Assembly: GCF_002091755.1 (NCBI RefSeq)
Contig: NZ_BDAI01000024.1
Span: forward strand, 1-21,038
Reading direction: 5' to 3'
DNA length: 21,038 bases
Source of the DNA: Pseudomonas nitroreducens NBRC 12694
Lineage (GTDB): Bacteria > Pseudomonadota > Gammaproteobacteria > Pseudomonadales > Pseudomonadaceae
This document shows positions 1-7,248 of the stretch, piece by piece. The translations under genes and the position numbers were made by a program. Each line of letters opens with the position of its first letter. Position 1 is the first letter of the stretch. The notes below the pieces were generated by a model, which saw nothing but the letters and a program-made list of their open reading frames with translations, was not told the DNA's origin and searched no databases.

Positions 1-34
1 CCCCGGCCGTGTGCCGTGGCTTCCCTCACCCCGG

Positions 35-55
35 CCCTCTCCCAGAGGGAGAGGG
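35..55. repeat. Intergenic hairpin (CCCTCTCCC / GGGAGAGGG)
   Basis: Perfect 9-bp inverted repeat: arms 35-43 and 47-55, loop AGA. It lies in the leader of the transporter operon, in a CCCTCACCCCGG context that recurs between genes in many gamma-proteobacteria. It probably lies after the 3' end of an upstream gene (perhaps the missing binding protein) and may act as a terminator or mRNA-stabilising element. No T-tract follows. The rest of 1-152 holds only the ribosome binding site of the next gene. Confidence 0.6.
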
Positions 56-152
56 AGTTCCCGCCCCACCCAATTCGCATCGATTCACCCGTATCTCAGA
101 TTTACGGGCAGGGCCCGGCCGCGCCGGATTCCTGCCCCTTGGAGCGTGCACC

Positions 153-1181
153 ATGACCACCCCCGCTGTTCAATTCACCCAGGTCTCCCGCCAGTTCGGC
201 GAGGTGAAAGCCGTTGACCGGGTGTCCATCGACATCAAGGACGGCGAGTTCTTCTCCATGCTCGGCCCGTCGGGTTCGGGCAAGACCACCTGCCTGCGCC
301 TGATCGCCGGCTTCGAGCAACCCAGCGCAGGTTCCATCCGCATCCATGGCGAGGAGGCCGCGGGCCTGCCGCCCTACCAGCGCGACGTCAACACGGTGTT
401 CCAGGACTACGCGCTGTTCCCGCACATGAGCGTGCTGGAGAACGTCGCCTACGGCCTGAAGGTGAAAGGCATCGGCAAGGCCGAACGCCTGAAGCGCGCC
501 GAAGAAGCCCTCGGCATGGTCGCCCTGGGCGGCTACGGCGTGCGCAAGCCGGTGCAGCTCTCCGGCGGCCAGCGCCAGCGCGTTGCCCTGGCCCGAGCCC
601 TGGTGAACCGCCCGCGCGTCCTGCTGCTGGACGAACCCCTCGGTGCCCTCGACCTCAAGCTGCGCGAGCAGATGCAGAGCGAGCTGAAGAAGCTGCAGCG
701 CCAGTTGGGCATCACCTTCATCTTCGTCACCCACGACCAGAGCGAAGCGCTGTCCATGTCCGACCGCGTGGCCGTGTTCAACAAGGGCCGCATCGAGCAG
801 GTCGACACCCCGCGTAACCTCTACATGAAGCCAGCGACTCCGTTCGTGGCCGAGTTCGTCGGCACCTCCAACGTGCTGCGCGGCGACATCGCCCAGAGCC
901 TGACCGGCAACGCCCAGCCCTTCTCCATCCGCCCGGAGCACATCACCTTCGCCAACGGCGAGCGCGCCACCTCGGACATCGAGATCAGCGGCCTGCTGCA
1001 CGACATCCAGTACCAGGGCGCCGCGACCCGCTACGAGATCCGTCTCGACAACGGCCAGAACCTCTGCCTCAGCCAGGCCAACAGCCAGTGGGCCGACATC
1101 GACCTCGCCCACCAGCCGGGCCAGCGCGTGACCGCTCGCTGGGCGCGCGAGGCGATGGTGGTGCTGAACGAGGGCGCGTGA
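153..1181 (+). CDS. ydcT: ABC transporter ATP-binding protein, polyamine type (PotA/YdcT-like)
   Basis: Cytoplasmic ATPase that powers a polyamine-type importer; 342 residues. The ABC domain is complete: Walker A GPSGSGKT at 38-45, Q-loop Q84, signature LSGGQ 136-140, Walker B LLLDEP 157-162 with catalytic E161, and H-loop H194. A C-terminal TOBE-like region follows from about residue 275 (includes FSIRPEHI), as in PotA and other MOI-family ATPases. The frame is open upstream to position 9, but ATG 153 is chosen because GGAG at 141-144 is well spaced and the family's N-terminus begins here. The permease gene starts 1 bp after the stop. Order and sizes match E. coli ydcSTUV-patD, so YdcT is the best name; PotA/PotG/SpuF-type polyamine ATPases are close alternatives. 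The substrate cannot be read from the ATPase. Confidence 0.95.
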   Translation: MTTPAVQFTQVSRQFGEVKAVDRVSIDIKDGEFFSMLGPSGSGKTTCLRLIAGFEQPSAGSIRIHGEEAAGLPPYQRDVNTVFQDYALFPHMSVLENVAYGLKVKGIGKAERLKRAEEALGMVALGGYGVRKPVQLSGGQRQRVALARALVNRPRVLLLDEPLGALDLKLREQMQSELKKLQRQLGITFIFVTHDQSEALSMSDRVAVFNKGRIEQVDTPRNLYMKPATPFVAEFVGTSNVLRGDIAQSLTGNAQPFSIRPEHITFANGERATSDIEISGLLHDIQYQGAATRYEIRLDNGQNLCLSQANSQWADIDLAHQPGQRVTARWAREAMVVLNEGA

Positions 1182-1182
1182 G

Positions 1183-2133
1183 ATGGAACTGACGATGAAT
1201 GCAGCGCTGCCGGCGGCCAGCAATGGCCCGCTGCGCCGCCTGTCCAACCTGCTCTACCGCAAGCCGACGCTGTACCTCTCGCTGCTGCTGATCCCGCCGC
1301 TGCTGTGGTTCGGCGCGATCTACCTCGGCTCGCTGCTGACGCTGCTGTGGCAGGGTTTCTACACCTTCGACGACTTCACCATGACGGTGACGCCGGACCT
1401 GACCTGGGCCAACTTCGGCTCGCTGTTCAGTGGCTCCAACTTCGACATCATCCAGCGCACCGTGCTGATGGCCGTCGCGGTGTCCATCGCCAGCGGCGCG
1501 GTGGCCTTCCCCATCGCCTACTACATGGCGCGCTACACCACCGGCAAGACCAAGGCGTTCTTCTACATCGCCGTGATGATGCCGATGTGGGCCAGCTACA
1601 TCGTCAAGGCCTACGCCTGGACCCTGCTGCTGGCCAAGGGCGGCGTCGCCATGTGGTTCGTCCAGCACCTGGGCCTGGAGCCCGTGCTGAACCTGCTGCT
1701 GGGCATTCCGGGGATCGGTGGCAACACCCTGTCCACCTCCAGCTTCGGGCGCTTCCTGGTGTTCGTGTACATCTGGCTGCCGTTCATGATCCTGCCAATC
1801 CAGGCCTCCCTGGAGCGCCTGCCGCCGTCGCTGCTGCAGGCCTCGGCGGACCTCGGCGCGCACCCGCGGCAGACCTTCTTCCAGGTGATCCTGCCGCTGT
1901 CGATCCCCGGCATCGCCGCCGGCTCGATCTTCACTTTCAGCCTGACCCTGGGCGACTTCATCGTGCCGCAACTGGTGGGCCCGCCCGGCTACTTCATCGG
2001 CAGCATGGTCTACGCCCAGCAGGGCGCGATCGGCAACATGCCGATGGCCGCCGCCTTCACCCTGGTGCCGATTGTGCTGATCGCCGTCTATCTCTCCATC
2101 GTCAAACGTCTGGGGGCCTTCGATGCACTCTGA
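1183..2133 (+). CDS. ydcU: ABC transporter permease, polyamine type (PotB/YdcU-like)
   Basis: Inner-membrane permease subunit of the importer, 316 residues (E. coli YdcU is of similar size). A hydrophobic first segment lies at about 32-56, with further membrane segments at about 93-115, 127-150, 190-208, 240-262 and near the C-terminus. The cytoplasmic EAA-type coupling loop that docks on the ATPase is visible at about 219-238 (QASADLGAHPRQTFFQVILP). It starts 1 bp after the ATPase stop; a second in-frame ATG at 1195 is an equally plausible start, since neither has a strong ribosome binding site of its own. Its 3' end overlaps the next permease by 11 bp, implying translational coupling and one operon. 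Confidence 0.94.
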   Translation: MELTMNAALPAASNGPLRRLSNLLYRKPTLYLSLLLIPPLLWFGAIYLGSLLTLLWQGFYTFDDFTMTVTPDLTWANFGSLFSGSNFDIIQRTVLMAVAVSIASGAVAFPIAYYMARYTTGKTKAFFYIAVMMPMWASYIVKAYAWTLLLAKGGVAMWFVQHLGLEPVLNLLLGIPGIGGNTLSTSSFGRFLVFVYIWLPFMILPIQASLERLPPSLLQASADLGAHPRQTFFQVILPLSIPGIAAGSIFTFSLTLGDFIVPQLVGPPGYFIGSMVYAQQGAIGNMPMAAAFTLVPIVLIAVYLSIVKRLGAFDAL

Positions 2134-2929
2134 GAAAGCTTCCTGGGGGCTCAAAGCAGCTGCCTGGGGCGGGCTGGTGTTCCTGCACTTCCCGATCCTG
2201 ATCATCTTCCTGTACGCCTTCAACACCGAGGACGCGGCCTTCAGCTTCCCGCCCAAGGGCTTCACCCTGCACTGGTTCAGCGTCGCCTTCGCGCGCCAGG
2301 ACGTGCTCGAAGCCATCGAGCTGTCGGTGAAGATCGCCAGCGTCGCCACGCTGATCGCCATGCTCCTGGGCACGCTTGCTGCCGCCGCGTTGTACCGCCG
2401 CGACTTCTTCGGCAAGGAAGGCATCTCGCTGATGCTGATCCTGCCGATCGCCCTGCCCGGCATCATCACCGGCATCGCGCTGCTGTCGGCGTTCAAGACC
2501 CTCGGCATCGAGCCGGGCTTCCTGACCATCGTCATCGGCCACGCGACCTTCTGCGTGGTGATCGTCTACAACAACGTCATCGCGCGTTTCCGCCGCACCT
2601 CGCACAGCCTCATCGAAGCCTCGATGGACCTGGGCGCCGACGGCTGGCAGACCTTCCGCTACGTGATCCTGCCCAACCTCGGCTCGGCGCTGCTGGCCGG
2701 CGGCATGCTGGCGTTCGCGCTGTCCTTCGACGAGATCATCGTCACCACCTTCACCGCCGGCCACGAACGCACCCTGCCGATCTGGCTGCTCAACCAGCTG
2801 GGCCGCCCGCGCGACGTGCCGGTGACCAACGTGGTGGCGATGCTGGTGATGATCGTGACCATGCTGCCGATCCTCGGCGCCTACTACCTGACCAAGGGTG
2901 GCGAGGGCGTGGCGGGGAGCGGCAAGTAA
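2123..2929 (+). CDS. ydcV: ABC transporter permease, polyamine type (PotC/YdcV-like)
   Basis: Second inner-membrane permease of the same importer, 268 residues, normal for PotC/YdcV. Membrane segments are apparent at about 13-33, 66-90, 101-124, 133-152, 187-207 and 233-255. The EAA loop sits at about 165-184 (EASMDLGADGWQTFRYVILP). ATG 2123 lies inside the 3' end of the upstream permease, after a G-rich stretch (TGGGGG) that could serve as its ribosome binding site. With the ATPase it forms the membrane complex; the periplasmic binding protein that would set specificity is not in the window and is expected to the left. Clustering with an aminobutyraldehyde dehydrogenase and a spermidine dehydrogenase points to polyamines or their breakdown products. 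Confidence 0.94.
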   Translation: MHSEKASWGLKAAAWGGLVFLHFPILIIFLYAFNTEDAAFSFPPKGFTLHWFSVAFARQDVLEAIELSVKIASVATLIAMLLGTLAAAALYRRDFFGKEGISLMLILPIALPGIITGIALLSAFKTLGIEPGFLTIVIGHATFCVVIVYNNVIARFRRTSHSLIEASMDLGADGWQTFRYVILPNLGSALLAGGMLAFALSFDEIIVTTFTAGHERTLPIWLLNQLGRPRDVPVTNVVAMLVMIVTMLPILGAYYLTKGGEGVAGSGK

Positions 2930-2946
2930 GCCAACAGAACCCCTCA

Positions 2947-2973
2947 GGCCCGCCGGCTCAAAACCGGCAGGCC
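2947..2973 (+). terminator. Intercistronic imperfect hairpin between ydcV and patD
   Basis: Outer arms GGCC 2947-2950 and GGCC 2970-2973, inner arms GCCGG 2952-2956 and CCGGC 2964-2968, with a C/A mismatch between them and loop CTCAAAA. An A-rich stretch rather than a T-tract follows, so it is more likely an attenuating or mRNA-processing hairpin within the operon than a full terminator. Confidence 0.45.
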
Positions 2974-3031
2974 CCTAAAAAGAAACACCCAACCGAATTT
3001 GCACCACGTTCCTGACCAAGAGGACTCAACC

Positions 3032-4456
3032 ATGCAAACCCACCTGCTGATCAACGGCCAACTGGTCGCTGGCGAAGGCGAGAAGCTCGCCATCCTGAAC
3101 CCCTCCCTGGGCACCACCCTGGTGGAAATCGCCGAGGCCACCCCGGCCCAGGTCGACGCCGCCGTGCTGGCCGCCGATGCCGCCTTCGACAGCTGGTCGC
3201 AGACCGCGCCGAAAGACCGCGCGATGCTCCTGCTGCAACTGGCCGACGCCATCGACGCCAATGCCGAGGAACTGGCCCGCCTGGAGTCCAACAACTGCGG
3301 CAAGCCCTACGCCGCCGCGCTGAACGACGAACTGCCGGCGGTGGCCGACGTGTTCCGCTTCTTCGCTGGCGCCTGCCGCGTGATGCAAGGCTCCGCCGCG
3401 GGCGAATACCTGCCGGGCCACACCTCGATGATCCGTCGCGACCCGGTGGGCGTGGTCGCCTCCATCGCGCCGTGGAACTACCCGCTGATGATGGTCGCGT
3501 GGAAACTCGGCCCGGCCCTGGCCGCCGGCAACACCGTGGTGCTCAAGCCCTCCGAGCAGACCCCGCTGACCGCCCTGCGCCTGGCGCAGCTGATGGCCGG
3601 CATCTTCCCCGCTGGCGTGGTCAACCTGGTGTTCGGACGTGGCCCGAGCGTCGGCGAGCCGCTGACCACCCACCCGAAAGTGCGCATGGTGTCGCTGACC
3701 GGTTCGGTCGCCACCGGCAGCCGCATCATCGCCGGCACCGCCGACACCGTGAAGCGCATGCACATGGAACTGGGCGGCAAGGCCCCGGTGATCATCTTCG
3801 ACGACGCCGACATCGACGCCGCCGTGGAAGGCATCCGCACCTTCGGCTTCTACAACGCCGGCCAGGACTGCACCGCCGCCTGCCGCATCTACGCGCAGAA
3901 AGGCATCTACGCCAAGTTCGTCGAGAAGCTCGGCGCAGCGGTTGCCAGCATCCAGTACGGCGAGCAGGACGACCCGAACACCGAGCTGGGCCCGGTCATC
4001 ACCGAACAGCACCTGGAGCGCGTGATCGGCTTCGTCGAGCGCGCCCGCCAGGTGCCGCACATCGAAGTGGTCACCGGCGGCAAGCGTGCCGACCGCGCAG
4101 GCTTCTTCTTCGAGCCGACCGTGCTCGCCGGCGCCCGCCAGGACGACGAAGTGGTGCGCCGCGAAATCTTCGGCCCGGTGGTTTCGGTCACCGAGTTCGA
4201 CGACGAAGCGCAGGCGCTGGCCTGGGCGAACGACTCCGACTACGGCCTGGCCTCCTCGGTGTGGACCAGCGACATCGGCCGCGCCCACCGCCTGTCCGCG
4301 CGCCTGCAGTACGGCTGCACCTGGGTCAACACGCACTTCATGCTGACCACCGAGATGCCCCATGGCGGCATGAAGCTGTCGGGCTACGGCAAGGACATGT
4401 CGATGTACGGCCTTGAGGACTACACAGCCATCCGCCACGTAATGATCAAGCACTGA
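3032..4456 (+). CDS. patD: Gamma-aminobutyraldehyde dehydrogenase (NAD+)
   Basis: Cytoplasmic aldehyde dehydrogenase of 474 residues, the length of E. coli PatD (YdcW), which oxidises 4-aminobutyraldehyde (1-pyrroline) to GABA. ALDH landmarks are all present: APWNYP at 147-152, cofactor-binding KPSEQTP at 172-178, MELGGK with general base E246, and NAGQDC with nucleophile C280. These two catalytic positions coincide with those of the E. coli enzyme. ATG 3032 follows an AGAGGA ribosome binding site. It lies 102 bp after the last transporter gene, reproducing the ydcSTUV-patD order. The next gene, spermidine dehydrogenase, makes exactly the aldehyde this enzyme would use. A broader amino-aldehyde or betaine-aldehyde specificity is possible, but the context favours 4-aminobutyraldehyde. 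Confidence 0.93.
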   Translation: MQTHLLINGQLVAGEGEKLAILNPSLGTTLVEIAEATPAQVDAAVLAADAAFDSWSQTAPKDRAMLLLQLADAIDANAEELARLESNNCGKPYAAALNDELPAVADVFRFFAGACRVMQGSAAGEYLPGHTSMIRRDPVGVVASIAPWNYPLMMVAWKLGPALAAGNTVVLKPSEQTPLTALRLAQLMAGIFPAGVVNLVFGRGPSVGEPLTTHPKVRMVSLTGSVATGSRIIAGTADTVKRMHMELGGKAPVIIFDDADIDAAVEGIRTFGFYNAGQDCTAACRIYAQKGIYAKFVEKLGAAVASIQYGEQDDPNTELGPVITEQHLERVIGFVERARQVPHIEVVTGGKRADRAGFFFEPTVLAGARQDDEVVRREIFGPVVSVTEFDDEAQALAWANDSDYGLASSVWTSDIGRAHRLSARLQYGCTWVNTHFMLTTEMPHGGMKLSGYGKDMSMYGLEDYTAIRHVMIKH

Positions 4457-4481
4457 TTGGAGCGCGGCCCAACAGTACGGT

Positions 4482-4516
4482 GAAAAAAGCAACCAGCGGA
4501 CCAAGGTCCGCTGGTT
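4482..4516 (-). terminator. Perfect 12-bp hairpin whose T-tract faces the minus strand
   Basis: Arms AACCAGCGGACC 4491-4502 and GGTCCGCTGGTT 4505-4516, two-base loop AA. On the plus strand AAAAAA lies just before the stem, so read leftward the stem is followed by GC and a run of T, a textbook intrinsic terminator for minus-strand transcription. No minus-strand gene lies immediately to its right; both flanking genes are on the plus strand. It could also partly terminate plus-strand transcription after patD. Confidence 0.65.
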
Positions 4517-4524
4517 CAACGGCA

Positions 4525-4586
4525 CCCCGCTCGACCGGGGCCGCCGCGCGGCCACGCATGCCGCAACCCCTTCCGGCAGGGAAGGG
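4525..4586. repeat. Two further hairpins in the patD-spdH gap
   Basis: CCCCG 4525-4529 / CGGGG 4536-4540 and CCCTTCC 4568-4574 / GGAAGGG 4580-4586 (loop GGCAG). With the larger hairpin at 4491-4516 the 179-bp gap is densely structured. Neither has a T-tract. The second precedes an in-frame upstream ATG at 4594 and lies 38 bp before the ribosome binding site of spdH, so it may influence spdH translation. Confidence 0.4.
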
Positions 4587-4635
4587 CAAAACCATGACAG
4601 CCCTGCCCCGGGCCATCACCTTGCAAGGACTTCCC

Positions 4636-6498
4636 ATGACCATCACCCGCCGCGACTTCCTCAACGGCGTTGCCCTCACCATCGGCGCGGGCCTCACCCC
4701 GCTGCAACTTCTCCAGGCCGCTCCGTCCGGCCGCTACTACCCGCCTGCCCTGACCGGCATGCGCGGCAGCCATCCCGGCGCGTTCGAGGTCGCGCACCAG
4801 ATGGGCTGGGAGAAGAAGGTGTTCGACACCGATGGCCTGAAGATCGAGGAGCAGTACGACCTGGTGGTGGTCGGCGGCGGCATCAGCGGCCTGTCCGCGG
4901 CCTGGTTCTACCGGCAGAAGCACCCCAAGGCGCGCGTGCTGATCATCGAGAACCACGACGACTTCGGCGGCCACGCCAAGCGCAACGAATTCCAGGCCGG
5001 CGGCCGGATGATCCTCGGCTACGGCGGCAGCGAAGCCTTCCAGTCGCCCAAGCACCTGTACAGCGACACGGTCAACAACCTGCTCAAGCAGCTCAACGTC
5101 GACGTCGACCGCTTCGAAACCGCCTTCGACCGTGACTTCTACCCGAACCTGGGCCTGTCGCGCGGCGTGTTCTTCGACAAGGCCGGCTTCGGCGAGGCGA
5201 AGATGGTCAGCGGCGACCCGACGCCCATGGTGGCCGACGACATCGCCCCGGAAAAACTCAACGCCCGCAGCTGGCGCGCCTTCATCGGCGACTTCCCGCT
5301 GCCCGAGGCCGACCGCCAGGCGCTGATCGACCTGCACGAAGCACCCAAGGATTACCTCGCCGGCAAGACCCGCGAGGAGAAGGAAGCGCACCTGGCCAAG
5401 ACCAGCTACCAGGACTTCCTGCGCAAGGACGTCGGCCTGAGCGAAGCCGCCACCCGCTACTTCCTCAGCCGCACCAACGACTTCTCAGCGCTGAGCATCG
5501 ACGCCGTCTCCGCCGATTCGGCCTACTCCGTGGGCTTCCCCGGTTTCGGTGCGATGGACCTCTCGCCGATCAGCGAGGAAGCCAGGTCCGAGATGGAAGA
5601 GCCGTACATCTACCACTTCCCCGACGGCAACGCCTCGCTGGCGCGCCTGCTGGTGCGCGGCCTGATCCCGGGCGTGGCGCCGGGCAAGGACATGAACGAC
5701 ATCGTCCTGGCCACCTTCGACTACTCGAAACTGGACCAGCCCAAGAACGCCGTACGCCTGCGCCTGAACAGCACCGCCGTGAGCGTGAAGAACCGCGACG
5801 GCGGCGTGGACGTCGGCTACAGCCGCGCCGGCGCCCTGCACCGCGTGCGTGGCAAGCACTGCGTGCTGGCCTGCTACAACATGATCATCCCGTACCTACT
5901 GCGCGACCTCTCCGCCGAGCAGTCCCACGCCCTGGCGCAGAACGTGAAGTTCCCACTGGTGTACACCAAGGTAGTGATCCGCAACTGGCAGAGTTTCATG
6001 AAGCTGGGCGTGCACGAAATCTACGCCCCCAGCCAGCCGTACAGCCGCGTGAAGCTGGACTACCCGGTGGACATCGGCGGCTACAGCCACCCGCGCGACC
6101 CGAACCAGCCCATCGGCCTGCACATGGTCTACGTGCCCACCAGCCCCAACACCGGCATGGACGCGCGCACCCAGGCCCGCGTGGGCCGCGGCAAGCTCTA
6201 CGGCATGAGCTTCGAATACATGGAAGGCATGATCCGCGACCAGTTGCAGGCCATGCTCGGCCCGGCCGGCTTCGACCACCAGAAGGATATCCAGGCGATC
6301 ACCATCAACCGTTGGTCGCACGGCTATTCGTACTTCTCCAACAGCCTCTTCGATGACGAGCAAGAGAGCGAAAAACTGATGAACCTGGCCCGCACCAAGG
6401 TCGGCAACGTCACCATCGCCAACTCCGATGCCGCCTGGGACGCCTATGCACATGCCGCCATCGACGAGGCCTGGCGCGCGGTGGGTGAACTGTCCTGA
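4636..6498 (+). CDS. spdH: Spermidine dehydrogenase, Tat-exported FAD enzyme
   Basis: 620 residues, closely resembling Pseudomonas aeruginosa SpdH (about the same length), which oxidises spermidine at the secondary amine to 1,3-diaminopropane and 4-aminobutyraldehyde. The N-terminus is a twin-arginine signal (TITRRDFLNG at 2-11, then a hydrophobic stretch and likely cleavage near residue 28), so the enzyme should fold with FAD in the cytoplasm and act in the periplasm. An FAD-binding Rossmann motif DLVVVGGGISG spans 75-85, and IIENHDDFGGHAKRNE (103-118) carries the acidic residue that binds the FAD ribose. ATG 4636 is preferred because AAGGA at 4625-4629 precedes it and the RR pair then falls at residues 5-6; ATG 4594 would add 14 residues. 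Its product is the substrate of the preceding PatD. Confidence 0.92.
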   Translation: MTITRRDFLNGVALTIGAGLTPLQLLQAAPSGRYYPPALTGMRGSHPGAFEVAHQMGWEKKVFDTDGLKIEEQYDLVVVGGGISGLSAAWFYRQKHPKARVLIIENHDDFGGHAKRNEFQAGGRMILGYGGSEAFQSPKHLYSDTVNNLLKQLNVDVDRFETAFDRDFYPNLGLSRGVFFDKAGFGEAKMVSGDPTPMVADDIAPEKLNARSWRAFIGDFPLPEADRQALIDLHEAPKDYLAGKTREEKEAHLAKTSYQDFLRKDVGLSEAATRYFLSRTNDFSALSIDAVSADSAYSVGFPGFGAMDLSPISEEARSEMEEPYIYHFPDGNASLARLLVRGLIPGVAPGKDMNDIVLATFDYSKLDQPKNAVRLRLNSTAVSVKNRDGGVDVGYSRAGALHRVRGKHCVLACYNMIIPYLLRDLSAEQSHALAQNVKFPLVYTKVVIRNWQSFMKLGVHEIYAPSQPYSRVKLDYPVDIGGYSHPRDPNQPIGLHMVYVPTSPNTGMDARTQARVGRGKLYGMSFEYMEGMIRDQLQAMLGPAGFDHQKDIQAITINRWSHGYSYFSNSLFDDEQESEKLMNLARTKVGNVTIANSDAAWDAYAHAAIDEAWRAVGELS

Positions 6499-6505
6499 TA
6501 TCCCC

Positions 6506-6528
6506 GGCGCCACACCCTGCGTGGCGCC
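6506..6528 (+). terminator. Hairpin just after spdH
   Basis: Perfect 8-bp stem, arms GGCGCCAC 6506-6513 and GTGGCGCC 6521-6528, seven-base loop, starting 7 bp after the spdH stop. No T-tract follows. A second short hairpin, GCGGGC 6558-6563 / GCCCGC 6566-6571, sits just before the GGAGG ribosome binding site of the next gene. Confidence 0.5.
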
Positions 6529-6584
6529 ACATCCAACGGCCATCCGGCCGACAACCCGCGGGCACGCCCGCAACGGAGGCAAGC

Positions 6585-7061
6585 ATGCGTCACCTCGTCA
6601 GAGCGTTTTACCTGCTGTCGCTGTTCACCTTTGCCGGTCTCGTACAGGCCGCAGAGTCGCCCAAACAGATCGTCGATGCCTACATGGCCGCGTGGAACGC
6701 CCACGATGCCGAGAAGGCCGCCGGCTACCTGGCCAAGGATGCGGAGTACTTCGACGTCACCGTCGGCACCCCGCAGAAGGGCCGCGATGCCGCGCGTGAC
6801 AATGTGATCAAGGTGTTCGTGGGAGCCGTGCCGGACCTTACGTGGAAGATGAACGGCAAGCCGATCGTCGACAAGGACGGCATCGCCTTCCAGTGGACCT
6901 TCAGCGGCACCAACACCGGCGCCTGGGACGCCCAGACCCCGGCGACCAACAAGCCGCTGTCGTTCGACGGTGTGAGCTACGTGAAGATCAAGGACGGCAA
7001 GATCGTCTACCAGGGCGACTACTACGACGCCCTCGGCCTGCACAAGCAGTTGGGCTGGTAA
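6585..7061 (+). CDS. Exported NTF2-like (SnoaL/ester cyclase-type) protein
   Basis: 158 residues. A Sec signal peptide is evident at 1-22 (hydrophobic core, cleavage after VQA), so the mature protein should be periplasmic or secreted. The mature part shows the NTF2/SnoaL pattern: an N-terminal helix with YMAAWNAHDAEKAAGYL (about 33-49), then the DAEYFD strand, a GRDAARDNVIKVF helix, and a C-terminal strand ending KDGKIVYQGDYYD. Such cone-shaped folds hold small hydrophobic ligands and are used as cyclases, isomerases, hydrolases or plain binding proteins, so no reaction is assigned. ATG 6585 follows GGAGG at 6575-6579. It lies 86 bp after spdH on the same strand and may be cotranscribed; a link to 1-pyrroline or polyamine chemistry in the periplasm is only a guess. 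Confidence 0.85.
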   Translation: MRHLVRAFYLLSLFTFAGLVQAAESPKQIVDAYMAAWNAHDAEKAAGYLAKDAEYFDVTVGTPQKGRDAARDNVIKVFVGAVPDLTWKMNGKPIVDKDGIAFQWTFSGTNTGAWDAQTPATNKPLSFDGVSYVKIKDGKIVYQGDYYDALGLHKQLGW

Positions 7062-7091
7062 CGGAAACGCAGGGCACATAACCCGGAACGG

Positions 7092-7141
7092 GTTATCCGC
7101 CGTCCAGCCATGGCGGCGGATAACGCTACGCGTTATTCGCC
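7092..7141. repeat. Overlapping inverted repeats, mutually exclusive hairpins
   Basis: The central segment 7114-7126 can pair with the left arm (GTTATCCGCCG 7092-7102 with CGGCGGATAAC 7114-7124) or with the right arm (GGCGGATAACGC 7115-7126 with GCGTTATTCGCC 7130-7141, one G-T wobble, loop TAC). The GGATAACGC...GCGTTAT...CCCTACGGG wording is a common intergenic repeat of pseudomonads. It lies 30 bp after the NTF2-like gene. Confidence 0.6.
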
Positions 7142-7172
7142 CTACGGGTCGATATCCAGCATTTGTGTTCTA

Positions 7173-7196
7173 CAGCCGCGCCGGAAGGCGCGGCTG
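7173..7196 (+). terminator. GNRA-loop hairpin before the chemoreceptor-like gene
   Basis: Perfect 10-bp stem CAGCCGCGCC 7173-7182 / GGCGCGGCTG 7187-7196, closed by the stable tetraloop GGAA. No T-tract follows (ACATAACAAG). It may end the upstream transcript or lie in the leader of the gene starting at 7249. No convincing promoter or ribosome binding site is visible between it and that gene. Confidence 0.5.
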
Positions 7197-7248
7197 ACAT
7201 AACAAGAAGACAAGCCCTCGCCTACCCCTGCCCTCCTCCGCCACTGCA

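Noticed and set aside
9..152. Upstream extension of the ATPase frame to position 9
   Set aside because: The added residues are encoded by a hairpin repeat and do not match the family; ATG 153 has the ribosome binding site.
3026..4555. Long minus-strand frame opposite patD (and similar ones opposite the transporter, PepSY and permease genes)
   Set aside because: These are antisense shadows of high-GC coding genes: low-complexity His/Gly/Arg/Ala-rich translations, no ribosome binding sites, and strongly supported genes on the other strand.
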